Positions 6,828 through 16,123 of a stretch of DNA of 25,060 bases are shown here, one piece after another. The number at the start of each line of letters is the position of its first letter. Position 1 is the stretch's first letter. A program made the translations under genes and the position numbers. This DNA comes from Legionella qingyii (GTDB taxonomy: Bacteria; Pseudomonadota; Gammaproteobacteria; Legionellales; Legionellaceae), in NCBI RefSeq assembly GCF_003184185.1, contig NZ_QHJG01000047.1, positions 1-25,060 of the forward strand. The letters are read 5' to 3'. Under the pieces are notes generated by a model. The model ran no database searches, had not been told where the DNA came from, and saw only the letters and a list, made by a program, of their open reading frames with translations.

Positions 6828-8609
6828 ATGCGTACACACTACTGTTTGGGCGTCGATGAGTCAAGTTTAGGTAAAGAGGTTGTTGTATGTGGTTGGGTGC
6901 ATCATCGTCGAGATCATGGTGGTGTGATATTTCTTGATGTTCGGGATAGCTCAGGTTTATTGCAAGTAGTCTATGAACCGGAAAATAAAATATCTTTTTC
7001 TGATGCAGAAAAATTACGTTCTGAATTTGTTGTCAGAGTAACGGGGATTGTACGAAAAAGACCAGAAGGAATGATTAATGAAGCAATGGCCACAGGTACA
7101 GTAGAAGTCCTTGGCACAAAGCTTGAGATTCTTAATCAATCACCGACACCACCATTTTTACCTGATGATTTCCAGGTCGTGAACGAAGATTTACGTTATA
7201 AGTATCGCTATATTGATTTGCGTCGTCCATCAATGAAACATAAACTTACGATACGTCATCAGTTAAACAGCTGTATTCGAAATTATCTCGATCAGTATGG
7301 TTTCCTTGATATAGAAACGCCAATGCTTACAAAAGCAACTCCAGAAGGGGCTAGGGATTATTTAGTTCCTTCTAGAGTACATCCAGGATCATTTTATGCC
7401 TTACCTCAATCACCACAGCTTTTTAAGCAACTATTAATGATTTCGGGGTTTGATAAATATTACCAGATTGTGCGTTGTTTTCGTGATGAGGATTTACGTG
7501 CTGATAGACAGCCTGAATTTACTCAGCTTGATATTGAAATGTCTTTTATTGATGAAGAAAGCATTTTAAATCTTATTGAAGGATTGTTAAAAACCGTATT
7601 TAAAAAAATTCTTAATGTAGAACTTCCCGAAAAGTTACGCAGAATGCCTTATGCAGAAGCAATGCGACGCTTTGGCAGTGATAAACCTGATTTACGTAAT
7701 CCTTTAGAGTTGATTGATGTTGCGGATTTAGTAAAGGAGTGTGATTTTAAAGTATTTTCTACTGCAGCAAATGATTTAGAATCACGAGTGATTGCTTTAC
7801 GATTACCTGGCGGATGCGATCTTAGTAGAAAAGATCTCGATGATTATGGTCGTTTTGTAGGTATTTATGGTGCAAAGGGTCTTGCTTACATTAAGGTAAA
7901 TAATCTTGACGAGGGAATGGCAGGATTGCAATCACCTATTCTAAAGTTTCTCTCTGACGAAGCAGTACAAGCAATTTTGCAACGCACAGAGGCTAAAACA
8001 GGTGATGTCATTTTCTTTGGCTCTGATAAAAATCATATCGTCAATGAATCTATGGGGGCACTAAGAATAAAGCTAGGGCATGATAGAAAACTACTCAAGG
8101 AAGGGTGGGAGTTATTATGGGTTGTTGATTGGCCAATGTTTGAAAGAGATTATGAGAACAATAAATTAAATGCGATGCATCATCCATTTACTTCGCCTAA
8201 GGATCTATCACCCGAGAACTTACGAGCTAATCCAACAAACACATTAGCAAAAGCTTATGATATAGTAATCAATGGTTATGAAATCGGTGGAGGATCCATA
8301 CGTATTCATCAATCGGATTTACAAAAAGCAGTTTTTGAATTGCTTGGAATTAATGAACAAGAAGCTCAGGAAAAGTTTGGCTTTTTACTGGATGCCTTGC
8401 AATATGGTGCGCCGCCACATGGTGGTATTGCTCTTGGTATCGATCGCCTAGCTATGTTGCTTACAGACTCTACATCAATTAGAGATGTTATTGCTTTTCC
8501 TAAAACACAAACAGCATCGTGCCTTTTAACGAGTGCGCCATCACCTACGGGTAACGCACAATTAAATGAATTGGGAATAAGACTTGCTCCGACTACACAG
8601 ACTAAATAG
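6828..8609 (+). CDS. aspS: Aspartyl-tRNA synthetase
   Basis: A class IIb aminoacyl-tRNA synthetase of 593 residues, the normal bacterial length, that charges tRNA-Asp in the cytoplasm. The N-terminal OB-fold anticodon-binding domain ([20 protein letters not shown]) is followed by the catalytic core. Motif 2 is at about residue 217 ([14 protein letters not shown]) and motif 3 near residue 535 ([13 protein letters not shown]). The GAD insertion domain lies between them. The QSPQLFKQ segment near residue 190 is the aspartate/ATP pocket signature. The ATG at 6828 is the natural start, leading straight into the family N-terminus. Whether the enzyme also charges tRNA-Asn cannot be decided here. Nothing in the gene is truncated. 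Confidence 0.97.
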   Translation: MRTHYCLGVDESSLGKEVVVCGWVHHRRDHGGVIFLDVRDSSGLLQVVYEPENKISFSDAEKLRSEFVVRVTGIVRKRPEGMINEAMATGTVEVLGTKLEILNQSPTPPFLPDDFQVVNEDLRYKYRYIDLRRPSMKHKLTIRHQLNSCIRNYLDQYGFLDIETPMLTKATPEGARDYLVPSRVHPGSFYALPQSPQLFKQLLMISGFDKYYQIVRCFRDEDLRADRQPEFTQLDIEMSFIDEESILNLIEGLLKTVFKKILNVELPEKLRRMPYAEAMRRFGSDKPDLRNPLELIDVADLVKECDFKVFSTAANDLESRVIALRLPGGCDLSRKDLDDYGRFVGIYGAKGLAYIKVNNLDEGMAGLQSPILKFLSDEAVQAILQRTEAKTGDVIFFGSDKNHIVNESMGALRIKLGHDRKLLKEGWELLWVVDWPMFERDYENNKLNAMHHPFTSPKDLSPENLRANPTNTLAKAYDIVINGYEIGGGSIRIHQSDLQKAVFELLGINEQEAQEKFGFLLDALQYGAPPHGGIALGIDRLAMLLTDSTSIRDVIAFPKTQTASCLLTSAPSPTGNAQLNELGIRLAPTTQTK

Positions 8610-8760
8610 TAAATTTGGTACATATTTAGCCAATCTCGTAAAAAAAGTGATTATCCCTGCGAAATCTGGGATCAACTCTCTAATTGGTGTAAAAGCTAAT
8701 TTGAGGGTAGGTCCCTGTGCTCGTCAAACTAATATTTTCTTTGGAAAATTGAACTCATTA

Positions 8761-11664
8761 ATGTTAAATCGTACATATTGGGGCTTTTTATTTTTTTTAG
8801 TTTGTTCTGTTTCCTTTGCTGCAACTGCATCAGTAAAAAAGCAGGTTACTTTTTCTGAATACTTAACTCAGGAAAAAATCCACTTAATAACCGCAATCCA
8901 GGATGCAAAAAAACCGATACAGCTCAAGAGTGAAAAAGAATTTGACGCCAAAATGAAACAGGTGTCGGCAATACGCTCTATGACTCGTGTTAAAATTGAA
9001 AGTTTAGAAAGTTTCCTCGAACATCAAAATAAAGAGCAAAACAATCTCAATCAGCGTTTAAAGCAGCTTCAGCAGATGCCTCTCGATAAAGAGAATACCT
9101 CCATTCCCGAACGTGTAGAGAAAGTTGAAAATTTAATCAATATTAACAAGCAAACAACCGAGCTTATTACTGAAAATTTAAAACTTGCAAAAGAATATCA
9201 ATCTTCTCTAGATGATGAGATAAAACATTTGGAATCGTGGCATTCAAACTTTGTACTTGAACAAAAACTAGTACAAATCAAGTCGCTAAAAGAGCAACTC
9301 AATAAACGCTTAAGTGTACTTTATGAAAGCAACCTGAATAATCATTCAGATAAGCGTTCTAAGTCATCAACAAAACTTTTAGAAGCAGATTACGAAGCAA
9401 TGTTATTGATTAACAATCAAAATATTGCAGCAATTCAAAATCATTTAAATGCTTTAAATATACAAAAGGCTGTGGTTAAAGCAGACATGGTCTACCTTAA
9501 GAATCCAGATACAAAAAATTTACAACTTATTACTGAGATTTATAAGGACGCATTAAATCAATACGCAAAGATTGAAAAAACAATACAACACATAGAAAAT
9601 TTTCTGGATAAGGAAACAAAACTTGTTGCCGCGCCAACGTTAAAGAAATCGATAAGTTCCTTGCAATCTAATTTAGCGCAGCAGCTTAAAGAGGCGAATG
9701 TACAAAAACAACTTTTATTTAAGAACTTATCTGATTATCAAACTCAGCTCAAAACACTCATGTCTTCACGACAAACTCTTGCCAATTATAGTTTTAGCAG
9801 CTGGCCAATTATTCTTAAAAAAATAGGAGCAATTCCTGGACTATTTTATAAATACCTAAGAACATTGAGCTTAAAAGTTTATGATAGCTATTTGTGGTTA
9901 AGTACTTTATCCATGGTTCTTTTGTGGGGTGGATTTGTGCTGACCATAGGTTTTTTCTTTATGATAAGCCGTATCTTAAAGATGATTCGGAGAGATAAAG
10001 AGCGATCCCGTTTAACAGGTTACCTATATGATGGTGTTTTAGTTCTAATACAAAGAAATATACCGTATTTTTGCATTGTTTCCATGCTCTGGTCATTACT
10101 TTACATAACGCATATTTCTTTTTCCAATTACCAATTATTATTTCAATTAATTGCAGTATGGTTCACTTTTAAAATATTAATCTTAATAGCACGCTTAGTG
10201 TTATTAGAACGAATCACTGACTCATCAGGTAAGGATGTCAAACTCTATTACCGTATAAAATGGCTATTACTATTCGGCGGGTGGACCACCGCTTTAATGA
10301 CTATTGGCCATTTATTACCCTTATCGATACTTCTTCAAGACATATTTAATCGCTTATTTATGCTCTTTATTTTAACCGTATCTCTGGTTACATGGAAAAG
10401 TAAAGATGTTATTCCTTATCTTTTGCGCCCATTGTTTAAGAGTCAAAAACGATATGTTAGTAATGCTATTTCTTTATTAGTTATTTTAGTACCCATTACA
10501 TTATTAACTACGGGCGTAATAGGATTATTAGGATTTATCGGCTTAGCATGGAGTCTGAGTCAATATTTGGCTTATGCATTACTTGTATTAGTAGGATATA
10601 TTATTGCCAGAGGTTTGTTGTTCGATGCGCTCGAATTGTTTTCTGAGTTGATGATTTCTTCATTACGTAATGGATGGCTATGGGTAGAAGTCTTTTTAAA
10701 GCCTTTAGACAATATTTTACGTATTTTATTACTATTAGCGAGCATTCATGTTCTATTCCAATTATTTGGTTGGAATTCCGATTCATTAGTTATGATCAAT
10801 TTAGGTAAATTTGCTCAATATACTATTGTAAATATCCCAGGAATCCACGTTACTGTTACAAGCACTATAGAATTTTTTATTCTACTTGCAGTTTGTGTTT
10901 GGGCCTCAAAATGGACGCGCGAATTTTGTTATCGTTGGTTGTATAAAAATGCCAAAGATGCAGGAATACGTAATAGTCTTTCAGTTTTTACTCAGTACGC
11001 TGTTATTCTCTTAGGTGGTTTTGTTTCCCTCCATGTACTTGGATTTGATTTTAGTGGTATGTCAATGATTATTGGTGGTCTTGCCGTGGGTATGGGATTT
11101 GGCTTACGTGATTTTGCAAGTAATGTTGTAGGCGGTCTTATGTTGCTTGTTGAAAGACCTGTGCGTGAGGGGGATTTGGTAACTATTGGTGAGCATGAAG
11201 GACGTGTTGCCCATATTGGCATTCGTTCTATGAGAGTTTGCTCCTGGGACAATATGGAAGTTCTGATCCCTAACGCAGAAACGTTTAACAAACCATTTAC
11301 TAACTGGACACACCAAGACGGCATTGTCAGAACAGTTATTCCGATAAAAGTTAGTCGCTCTGATGATCCAGTGATGATCCAACAACTGATACAAGATGTC
11401 CTGGCTACTACTCCAGAAATTGTTGGAGATCCTCCAGCTCAAGTTTTTCTTAAGAAAATTGATGAAGCATTACTTGAATTTGAAGCTCGATATTTCATTA
11501 ATGTTCAAATTCACACCCGTTTTGAGGTACGATCTAAAGTATTGTTCGCTATTATGACTCAGTTCAAAGCCGCCAATATTAGACCTCCAATTGAACCACT
11601 CGCTATCGAGATTAAAGAAGGACATAGTGACCTCACTACCAAAAAACAGACCACCGAAAACTGA
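8761..11664 (+). CDS. MscK/KefA-like mechanosensitive ion channel
   Basis: A large inner-membrane mechanosensitive channel (967 aa from this start) that opens under osmotic downshock. I chose the ATG at 8761 because it starts a signal peptide (hydrophobic core then SFAATA). A longer frame from TTG 8584 would overlap aspS and bury that peptide. After the signal come about 320 residues of coiled-coil helix, Gln/Lys/Glu-rich and periplasmic, then around ten membrane segments (about 380-780). The MscS pore module ends the protein: GGLAVGMGFGLRDFASNVVGG lines the pore, followed by LVERPVREGDLVTI, GRVAHIGIRSMRV, and the beta domain with PNAETFNKPFTNWTHQD. The architecture matches MscK and MscM (YjeP) types, and I cannot tell which. 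Its 3' end overlaps mutH by 38 bases. Confidence 0.9.
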   Translation: MLNRTYWGFLFFLVCSVSFAATASVKKQVTFSEYLTQEKIHLITAIQDAKKPIQLKSEKEFDAKMKQVSAIRSMTRVKIESLESFLEHQNKEQNNLNQRLKQLQQMPLDKENTSIPERVEKVENLININKQTTELITENLKLAKEYQSSLDDEIKHLESWHSNFVLEQKLVQIKSLKEQLNKRLSVLYESNLNNHSDKRSKSSTKLLEADYEAMLLINNQNIAAIQNHLNALNIQKAVVKADMVYLKNPDTKNLQLITEIYKDALNQYAKIEKTIQHIENFLDKETKLVAAPTLKKSISSLQSNLAQQLKEANVQKQLLFKNLSDYQTQLKTLMSSRQTLANYSFSSWPIILKKIGAIPGLFYKYLRTLSLKVYDSYLWLSTLSMVLLWGGFVLTIGFFFMISRILKMIRRDKERSRLTGYLYDGVLVLIQRNIPYFCIVSMLWSLLYITHISFSNYQLLFQLIAVWFTFKILILIARLVLLERITDSSGKDVKLYYRIKWLLLFGGWTTALMTIGHLLPLSILLQDIFNRLFMLFILTVSLVTWKSKDVIPYLLRPLFKSQKRYVSNAISLLVILVPITLLTTGVIGLLGFIGLAWSLSQYLAYALLVLVGYIIARGLLFDALELFSELMISSLRNGWLWVEVFLKPLDNILRILLLLASIHVLFQLFGWNSDSLVMINLGKFAQYTIVNIPGIHVTVTSTIEFFILLAVCVWASKWTREFCYRWLYKNAKDAGIRNSLSVFTQYAVILLGGFVSLHVLGFDFSGMSMIIGGLAVGMGFGLRDFASNVVGGLMLLVERPVREGDLVTIGEHEGRVAHIGIRSMRVCSWDNMEVLIPNAETFNKPFTNWTHQDGIVRTVIPIKVSRSDDPVMIQQLIQDVLATTPEIVGDPPAQVFLKKIDEALLEFEARYFINVQIHTRFEVRSKVLFAIMTQFKAANIRPPIEPLAIEIKEGHSDLTTKKQTTEN

Positions 11665-12307
11665 AGTTGAATTGCTTGAGCGTTGCAATTGTATTGCGGG
11701 CCTAAGTTTTGCCCAATTAGGGTTGAGTTTAGGGCTATTTATCCCTGCTCATCCTAATCAACGAAAAGGTTGGGTTGGGCAAGCGATTGAGTTGGCCTTG
11801 GGCACTGATGCTCAGAATAAATCATTACCCGATTTTCAGGCTTTAGGTGTAGAGTTAAAAACATTGCCTCTAAATAAATCCGGAAGACCTACAGAATCGA
11901 CATTTATTACTTCTATTCCATTGCTTACCATTCACCAACAGCAATGGAAGTCATCTCAATGCTATGCAAAATTAAGACGAATTTTATGGGTTCCAGTAGA
12001 AGGGGATACGGATATTCCTTATTCACAGAGAAGAATTGGGCAGGGTTTTTTATGGTCACCCGATGAAACAGAGGAGCGTATTTTAGCAGAAGATTGGAAT
12101 TATCTATCATTTCAAATCAGTAGCGGACATCTTGAGACACTCGATGCAAAGTCAGGTGAGTATTTGCAGGTGAGACCTAAGGCAGCCAATGGCAAATCAT
12201 TATGTTACGGTTATGATATCTATGGAAATAAAATTAAAACATTACCTCGTGGATTCTATTTAAGAAGCAGTTTTACCGCAAAAATTTTATCATGTTCCAT
12301 GGAGTAA
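11627..12307 (+). CDS. mutH: DNA mismatch repair endonuclease MutH
   Basis: MutH nicks the unmethylated strand at hemimethylated GATC sites during MutSL-directed mismatch repair. This product is 226 residues from GTG 11627, close to the E. coli length of 229. The start is chosen by AAGGA just upstream and by the N-terminus: PPKTEVELLERC aligns with PPETEEQLLAQ at the same depth in E. coli MutH. A TTG at 11591 would be too long. Catalytic landmarks are visible: KGWVGQAIELALG, then DFQALGVELKTLPL, which carries the D, E and K metal-binding residues (D-x(n)-E-x-K). The C-terminal GFYLRSSFTAKIL is also typical. It overlaps the channel gene and is probably cotranscribed. Function depends on Dam methylation, and no dam gene is in the window. 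Confidence 0.93.
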   Translation: MTSLPKNRPPKTEVELLERCNCIAGLSFAQLGLSLGLFIPAHPNQRKGWVGQAIELALGTDAQNKSLPDFQALGVELKTLPLNKSGRPTESTFITSIPLLTIHQQQWKSSQCYAKLRRILWVPVEGDTDIPYSQRRIGQGFLWSPDETEERILAEDWNYLSFQISSGHLETLDAKSGEYLQVRPKAANGKSLCYGYDIYGNKIKTLPRGFYLRSSFTAKILSCSME

Positions 12308-12394
12308 AGTGCAATTAATTTATAATTCAATGATACAGCAAAACAATACATTAAATAATAAACATTTTTTAGACAGAATATAGATCACTAAACC

Positions 12395-12419
12395 TTTTAA
12401 AACTACTCAGTTTTTAAAA
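12395..12419. terminator. Weak bidirectional hairpin between convergent genes
   Basis: TTTTAAAACT (12395-12404) pairs with AGTTTTTAAAA (12409-12419) with one bulged T and a loop of ACTC. It lies between mutH and the convergent acyltransferase gene. It is AT-only apart from one pair, so termination would be inefficient. The rest of 12308-12477 shows nothing I can name. Confidence 0.35.
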
Positions 12420-12477
12420 CCTATAATCTAGTTTTCTCAATTGGATCAAAACAGGTGACAATATTTTGATTAGTCTT

Positions 12478-13554
12478 CTATTTTTGCAGTTTTCTTTTTG
12501 CCGCGGATCTTATGGGTTCTTCAATTAAATTGTAAAGTAGATGAGCAAATATTATTGTTAGAGCAATATAAGACAAAAAAAGAGTTACTTGAAGAATTAA
12601 GCCTGGCTGCCCAATTATGTTTTTGGTTATTTGATTGAAAATCATTAAAATTATATAATGCGTCAGATAAATAGAATAAGAAATCTTGCCAAGATATAAC
12701 ATTGTGCGGTTGGCGAAGAGCTTTGTTGTTATTGGTCCTGTTTTACTTAAACCATAAACAAGAAAAGTAAACATAATTATAATCACTCCATCAAAGATGG
12801 AGGCAATCGATAAAATACAAAGTATTACCATAGAAATAAATGAAATTAGAACCATATAATCTGCTGTATAAGATGGGGCTGATTGCCGATTAATATTAAA
12901 TAAACAGCAACCTACTAAAAACTCTGAACTAACTCTAATAAGAGTCAAGTTCCATGAAAGCATGAATTGATTAGCATCATTTAAAATGATGGCTAAATAA
13001 AAGAGGACCAAATAAACACATGCGATAAGAACTAAATGCGATTTTGCAGATTTTAATTTACCAAGAAAGAAGGCTATAAAAGGAAAACATAAATAGGCAA
13101 ACCATTCGGAACTCACAGACCATGAGGGTATATTCCAACCATCACTCGCATTAAATCCCCATCCATTTAATAAAAAGAAACTATAGAAGAACTTTGACAA
13201 TGAAAATTGATCGAAAGGTGAATGGTATTGAAATAAAAATCGTGAACCACAAACTATAGGTATTAAAGATAAGAGCGTTGTAAGATGTGTAGGATAAATT
13301 CTTGAGAGACGTAATAACAGGAAATTTTTAAATCTGTAAAGATGAAAAGTTTTAAATTCATCTTGATGAACATAAGATATAATAAAACCACTGAGAATAA
13401 AGAATAAGTCAACACCTAGCCAACCCTTGTGGATAAAGTTATTTATAAATATATGATTCGATAGAAATGGATATGAAGATAAAGCATGGTGCAGTAAAAC
13501 CCATAAGGCAGCAAATCCTCTGATACCGGTTAACGCTATTATATTCTGACGCAT
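12478..13554 (-). CDS. Acyltransferase family 3 membrane protein (OafA/NodX-like)
   Basis: A 358-residue membrane protein of the acyltransferase-3 family, which transfers acetyl or other acyl groups to envelope sugars such as LPS O-antigen. The N-terminal signature is clear: ALTGIRGFAALWVLLHHA with the paired His, followed by GWLGVDLFFILSGFIISYV. About ten hydrophobic segments follow. The C-terminus has the typical YLGKISYSIYLTHYIIL and FAHLLYNLIEEPIR. It lacks the extra SGNH esterase domain found in some O-acetyltransferases. The start has a plausible GGA close to the ATG. It is the first gene of the accessory part of the window and stands alone on the minus strand. The target polysaccharide cannot be inferred. 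Confidence 0.9.
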   Translation of the reverse strand: MRQNIIALTGIRGFAALWVLLHHALSSYPFLSNHIFINNFIHKGWLGVDLFFILSGFIISYVHQDEFKTFHLYRFKNFLLLRLSRIYPTHLTTLLSLIPIVCGSRFLFQYHSPFDQFSLSKFFYSFFLLNGWGFNASDGWNIPSWSVSSEWFAYLCFPFIAFFLGKLKSAKSHLVLIACVYLVLFYLAIILNDANQFMLSWNLTLIRVSSEFLVGCCLFNINRQSAPSYTADYMVLISFISMVILCILSIASIFDGVIIIMFTFLVYGLSKTGPITTKLFANRTMLYLGKISYSIYLTHYIILMIFNQITKNIIGQPGLILQVTLFLSYIALTIIFAHLLYNLIEEPIRSAAKRKLQK

Positions 13555-13624
13555 TTTTCCATTTTGATTATATTATTCGTAGAGCGTTCTAATATATTAT
13601 TAAGTTTAGACTATTTATTTTTTT

Positions 13625-13786
13625 ATGGTTAAAGAATGTATTAAAGTAGGTGGACACTCATATCCAGTGGAAACCATTCGAAGATGTTATACGGATAGAG
13701 TAAGAAATTGCTTCAATTTGTATAGTCCATTAGCAGAGTCATGGCAGCTCTATAATAATTCAAATACAGTAGTTTTTCTCTTGTAA
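13625..13786 (+). pseudogene. Zeta-toxin family C-terminal fragment
   Basis: This 53-codon frame is too short to be a working protein. Its peptide matches the C-terminal region of zeta-toxin/AAA kinases, where the pattern is GGHxxPxxxIRRRY, N, LY, PLAD, W, DNS. Here it reads GGHSYPVETIRRCY, then RNCFNLYSPLAESWQLYNNSN. The P-loop and catalytic half are absent, and the ATG is probably just an internal Met. It lies upstream of the acyltransferase in opposite orientation, within about 470 bases of otherwise empty sequence. Zeta toxins phosphorylate UDP-sugar cell-wall precursors. The fragment is taken as the relic of such a gene, and no antitoxin is visible. The family match comes from motif recall and was not searched. 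Confidence 0.6.
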
Positions 13787-14022
13787 TTAACGAGTAGGAT
13801 CAATTAAGTAGAGAATTTCGCGGGCATCATTAAAAAAATCAAATTTATCAATTGATTATGGAAAAAGCGTGATTGCCACATACCCCATAAACAACCCCAC
13901 CATGTGTTTGTTCGGTATGAGCTAACCCACATTTTTGCGAAGTTAATATTTAACTTTGAGGTTTAATTGAAATGAGCGAACCCGGATTACTTTTCAGTAT
14001 CCGGGTAACAAACATATTTTCT
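13787..14022. other. Non-coding stretch with AT-rich inverted repeat
   Basis: No gene is seen. AAGTTAA-TAT-TTAACTT at 13941-13957 is a perfect inverted repeat, and the hairpin listed separately at 13980-14006 follows. The rest may be further decay of the zeta-toxin gene, but I could not match it. Confidence 0.4.
13980..14006 (-). terminator. Hairpin downstream of the 14023-14820 gene
   Basis: A perfect 8-bp GC-containing stem ACCCGGAT / ATCCGGGT has an 11-base loop and begins 16 bases past the stop of the minus-strand gene. A T-run is lacking on the minus side, so it may be a terminator of modest strength or an mRNA-stabilising hairpin. Confidence 0.5.
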
Positions 14023-14820
14023 TTATTCCGATTTAGAGTGTCCAAAAGTGAGTACCGAAGGCAACATGTCTCTTATCTGATCGACAGGTTGTTTTACTTT
14101 CGCCATTAAAAGTTCTCTGAAATGAACATCAGTTGCGAAATAACGAATTGCTCCCTCTACACCTTTATATACACCTACATCAAGTTCGCGTCGCTCTACA
14201 CTCGCTTTTAAATCTTGAAGACGATTGAGATCGACGTCGGGTTTAGACGATGAAAAAAGAGAATAAGCATTGTAGAAACTACTCCAAATAGAGGTTTTGG
14301 TTTCTTCAGTTGCAGTTACTTTTTTCCAAACCAACATAAACTCAGTAGAACACAACGGAGCCATTAATTTAATCATGCGTTGAATGTCAGGATTAGAGAG
14401 TATGCTTGTATTATCCATTCCATCATATTCAGCCTGATTTTTCTTCAAACACCAGTTATAAATGGTTTTCATTTCATCAAGTTGGCTATGAAAATCGGAA
14501 AGACTAAAATTTTGGAGAATATAGCCAGCAGCACCACAGTAAAGAAACATGCTTAGAAAGTAATTTGCAAACTCAGGAATTGGCAAAAGAAAACCTGCAA
14601 GCCAAGATCCTCCCCAAGCTGTTAGCCCGGTACTCATTCCTTGGAAAAGATACATTAGATTCGCATTATACTCAAAGTCATTAATGTATTTTCTAAGTGC
14701 TGTTTGCTGTTCATCGTCATTTAAGTTGTACGGTCTTGAAGTTAATGATTTTAAAGCTTCCGCACGTTCTTTTTTTGATTTTTCAACAGCGGTCATTCCA
14801 TCAACAGTAAGTGTGCCCAC
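14023..14820 (-). CDS. Uncharacterised protein with membrane hairpin
   Basis: Not recognised as a named family. I start it at GTG 14820 (265 aa) because AAGGAG lies exactly six bases upstream on the minus strand. The upstream ATG at 14862 has no such site and would place that ribosome site inside the gene. A charged Lys/Glu-rich N-terminus leads to a long hydrophobic pair of segments (around GLTAWGGSWLAGFLLPIP and FLSMFLYCGAAGYIL, residues about 62-102). A mostly helical polar C-terminal domain follows. No signal peptide is visible. The hydrophobic hairpin with flanking cytosolic domains is a layout seen in some Legionella translocated effectors, which is speculation. Regulation is unknown, and the gene stands alone. 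Confidence 0.7.
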   Translation of the reverse strand: MGTLTVDGMTAVEKSKKERAEALKSLTSRPYNLNDDEQQTALRKYINDFEYNANLMYLFQGMSTGLTAWGGSWLAGFLLPIPEFANYFLSMFLYCGAAGYILQNFSLSDFHSQLDEMKTIYNWCLKKNQAEYDGMDNTSILSNPDIQRMIKLMAPLCSTEFMLVWKKVTATEETKTSIWSSFYNAYSLFSSSKPDVDLNRLQDLKASVERRELDVGVYKGVEGAIRYFATDVHFRELLMAKVKQPVDQIRDMLPSVLTFGHSKSE

Positions 14821-15065
14821 AATACTCTCCTTGAATAAAATTACAATGAAAACCCTATTCATCCTACCCGAAAAAACATAAGTTGTACCATTGCTTTTTT
14901 ATAAAAAATCTATTTGTTAAAATATTTTTATCAGTTAAGAATCAATATAAATCTTATAAAAGCAGAGGTTAATTTTAAAGAAAGCGTTTCTGCACTGGTA
15001 TTTGATGATAATGAGGCACTATAAAATGATGTTTTTGAATACTAAATGTACTGAGTCGATTTTAT
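14821..15065. other. Divergent intergenic region, nothing recognised
   Basis: About 245 AT-rich bases lie between the minus-strand 14820 start and the phasin promoter. I see no gene, repeat or RNA here. It presumably carries the promoters of both flanking divergent genes. Confidence 0.4.
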
Positions 15066-15094
15066 TTGACAAATCAATTAATTATAACTAATCT
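15066..15094 (+). promoter_or_regulatory. Putative promoter of the phasin-like gene
   Basis: A perfect TTGACA (15066-15071) is followed after 17 bases by TAATCT (15089-15094), which shares three positions with the -10 consensus. It lies 32 bases before the chosen start at 15127. Confidence 0.4.
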
Positions 15095-15126
15095 TGAATT
15101 GTGCAATGCAACATAAGGAGATGCTA

Positions 15127-15804
15127 ATGAAAAATGAATTTTTTGATCAAAAATTTTTTAACAATTTTGACGCTCCGATGAAAAAACTTATGGAGCTCAA
15201 CGTTAAAATGATGCAAAACTTATCTTTAATGAAGCCAATGGATTTATCGAGCATAAAAAGACCAGAGGATTATTTTGAAAAAAATATCGAACTTTTTATG
15301 CAAAATAGTCATATGACTCTAAATTATATGCGAGATATGTTTAATATTCTTGAAAGTCATTGGTTAAATGTCTCTCGTAATTTAGATCAAAACACTAAAA
15401 AAATGATGAGTGAAGTTTCTGCAACCATGGAACAAAGCACTAAAAAGGCATCAGCCGCTGCTAAGTCTACTGCCAAAAAAGTTTCTTCATCTGTTAAAAA
15501 AGCTTCTTCGCCTGCAAAAAAAGGAGCGCCAACGGCTCAAAAAGCTTCATCACCAGTAAATAAAGTAAGTGAAAAAAAGAATACTAAGATCACAAGTAAG
15601 ACAACTTCTAGCTTAAAAACAAAACAGGAAGCTAAAAGCACAACTCCAAAATCAACTGTAATACCCAAAGAACCCATGGCTCAAAATGCGACAAAGGGCA
15701 ATATAATAGCTGAAAAAAATATGCCCAAGCTAAATAACCTGACTGAAAAAAGCAATCCTAATATCCAAAATTTGGGTAAAAGCAATCCCATAACGAATCA
15801 ATAG
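15127..15804 (+). CDS. Phasin-like protein with Lys/Ala/Ser-rich tail
   Basis: A 225-residue protein likely to coat polyhydroxybutyrate granules. The start is ATG 15127, because AAGGAG at 15115-15120 is ideally spaced (six bases), and upstream ATGs are not served. The first ~90 residues are amphipathic helix, with the phasin pattern PMKKLMELNVKMMQNLSLMK, PEDYFEKNIELFMQN and a Tyr-Met rich helix. After residue ~95 the chain becomes Lys/Ala/Ser/Pro-rich and repetitive (KKASSPAKK, KKVSSSVKK). This resembles histone-H1-like or PhaF-type tails that bind DNA or granules. Legionella accumulate PHB, so the role fits. The two-part layout suggests a granule-nucleoid linker, which is inference. A strong terminator follows at 15809. 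The phasin call rests on composition and pattern, not a strict motif. Confidence 0.65.
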   Translation: MKNEFFDQKFFNNFDAPMKKLMELNVKMMQNLSLMKPMDLSSIKRPEDYFEKNIELFMQNSHMTLNYMRDMFNILESHWLNVSRNLDQNTKKMMSEVSATMEQSTKKASAAAKSTAKKVSSSVKKASSPAKKGAPTAQKASSPVNKVSEKKNTKITSKTTSSLKTKQEAKSTTPKSTVIPKEPMAQNATKGNIIAEKNMPKLNNLTEKSNPNIQNLGKSNPITNQ

Positions 15805-15808
15805 GAAT

Positions 15809-15848
15809 AAAAGAGCTCTATCCTTATAGTAAGAGCTCTTTTATATAA
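15809..15848 (+). terminator. Rho-independent terminator after the phasin-like gene
   Basis: A perfect 10-bp stem AAAAGAGCTC / GAGCTCTTTT (15809-15818 and 15833-15842) with a 14-base loop is followed by an AT tail. It lies five bases after the stop. Confidence 0.85.
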
Positions 15849-16001
15849 TTACTTAATCTGGCTGAAATGGTCATTGGGCGCTGAGATCTTCATTCGATGG
15901 CTCTAAAAGAGGATGGTTCGGTTTACGTTTTAGGTTGTAATGATGAGGAACAATTTGGCCTTGATGATACAAACAAACGAGAAAAACCAAATAAAATTTA
16001 A
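15849..16001 (+). pseudogene. RCC1-repeat protein fragment
   Basis: Read in one frame, this stretch gives MVIGR, a TGA stop, then DLHSMALKEDGSVYVLG, CNDEEQFGLDDTNKREKP and NKI before a final stop. That is one RCC1 (chromosome condensation regulator) blade, whose consensus is GxxHSLALxxDGxVYxWGxNxxGQLGLGDxxxRxxP. The in-frame TGA at 15882-15884 replaces the usual Ala/Gly-Gly before the His. Only one blade of the seven is left, so this is a relic. RCC1-repeat proteins in Legionella (such as LegG1 and PpgA) are Dot/Icm effectors that act on host small GTPases, and the ancestor was probably one of these. Position and strand do not match any neighbouring gene. About 120 unassigned bases follow before the TPR gene. 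Confidence 0.65.
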
Positions 16002-16123
16002 GGATTACCGTCAAAGCTTTTACATTGGGTCATATGTCTTCATTAACTTCACACCAACCATATTCGGGTTTTACCGCATATCCAGCCCAAACTGGCAATG
16101 AACTAAATATGCTTAAAAAAATT

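Noticed and set aside
10992..11442. Two minus-strand frames of about 110 codons
   Set aside because: They are antisense to the conserved MscS pore domain and have no family features.
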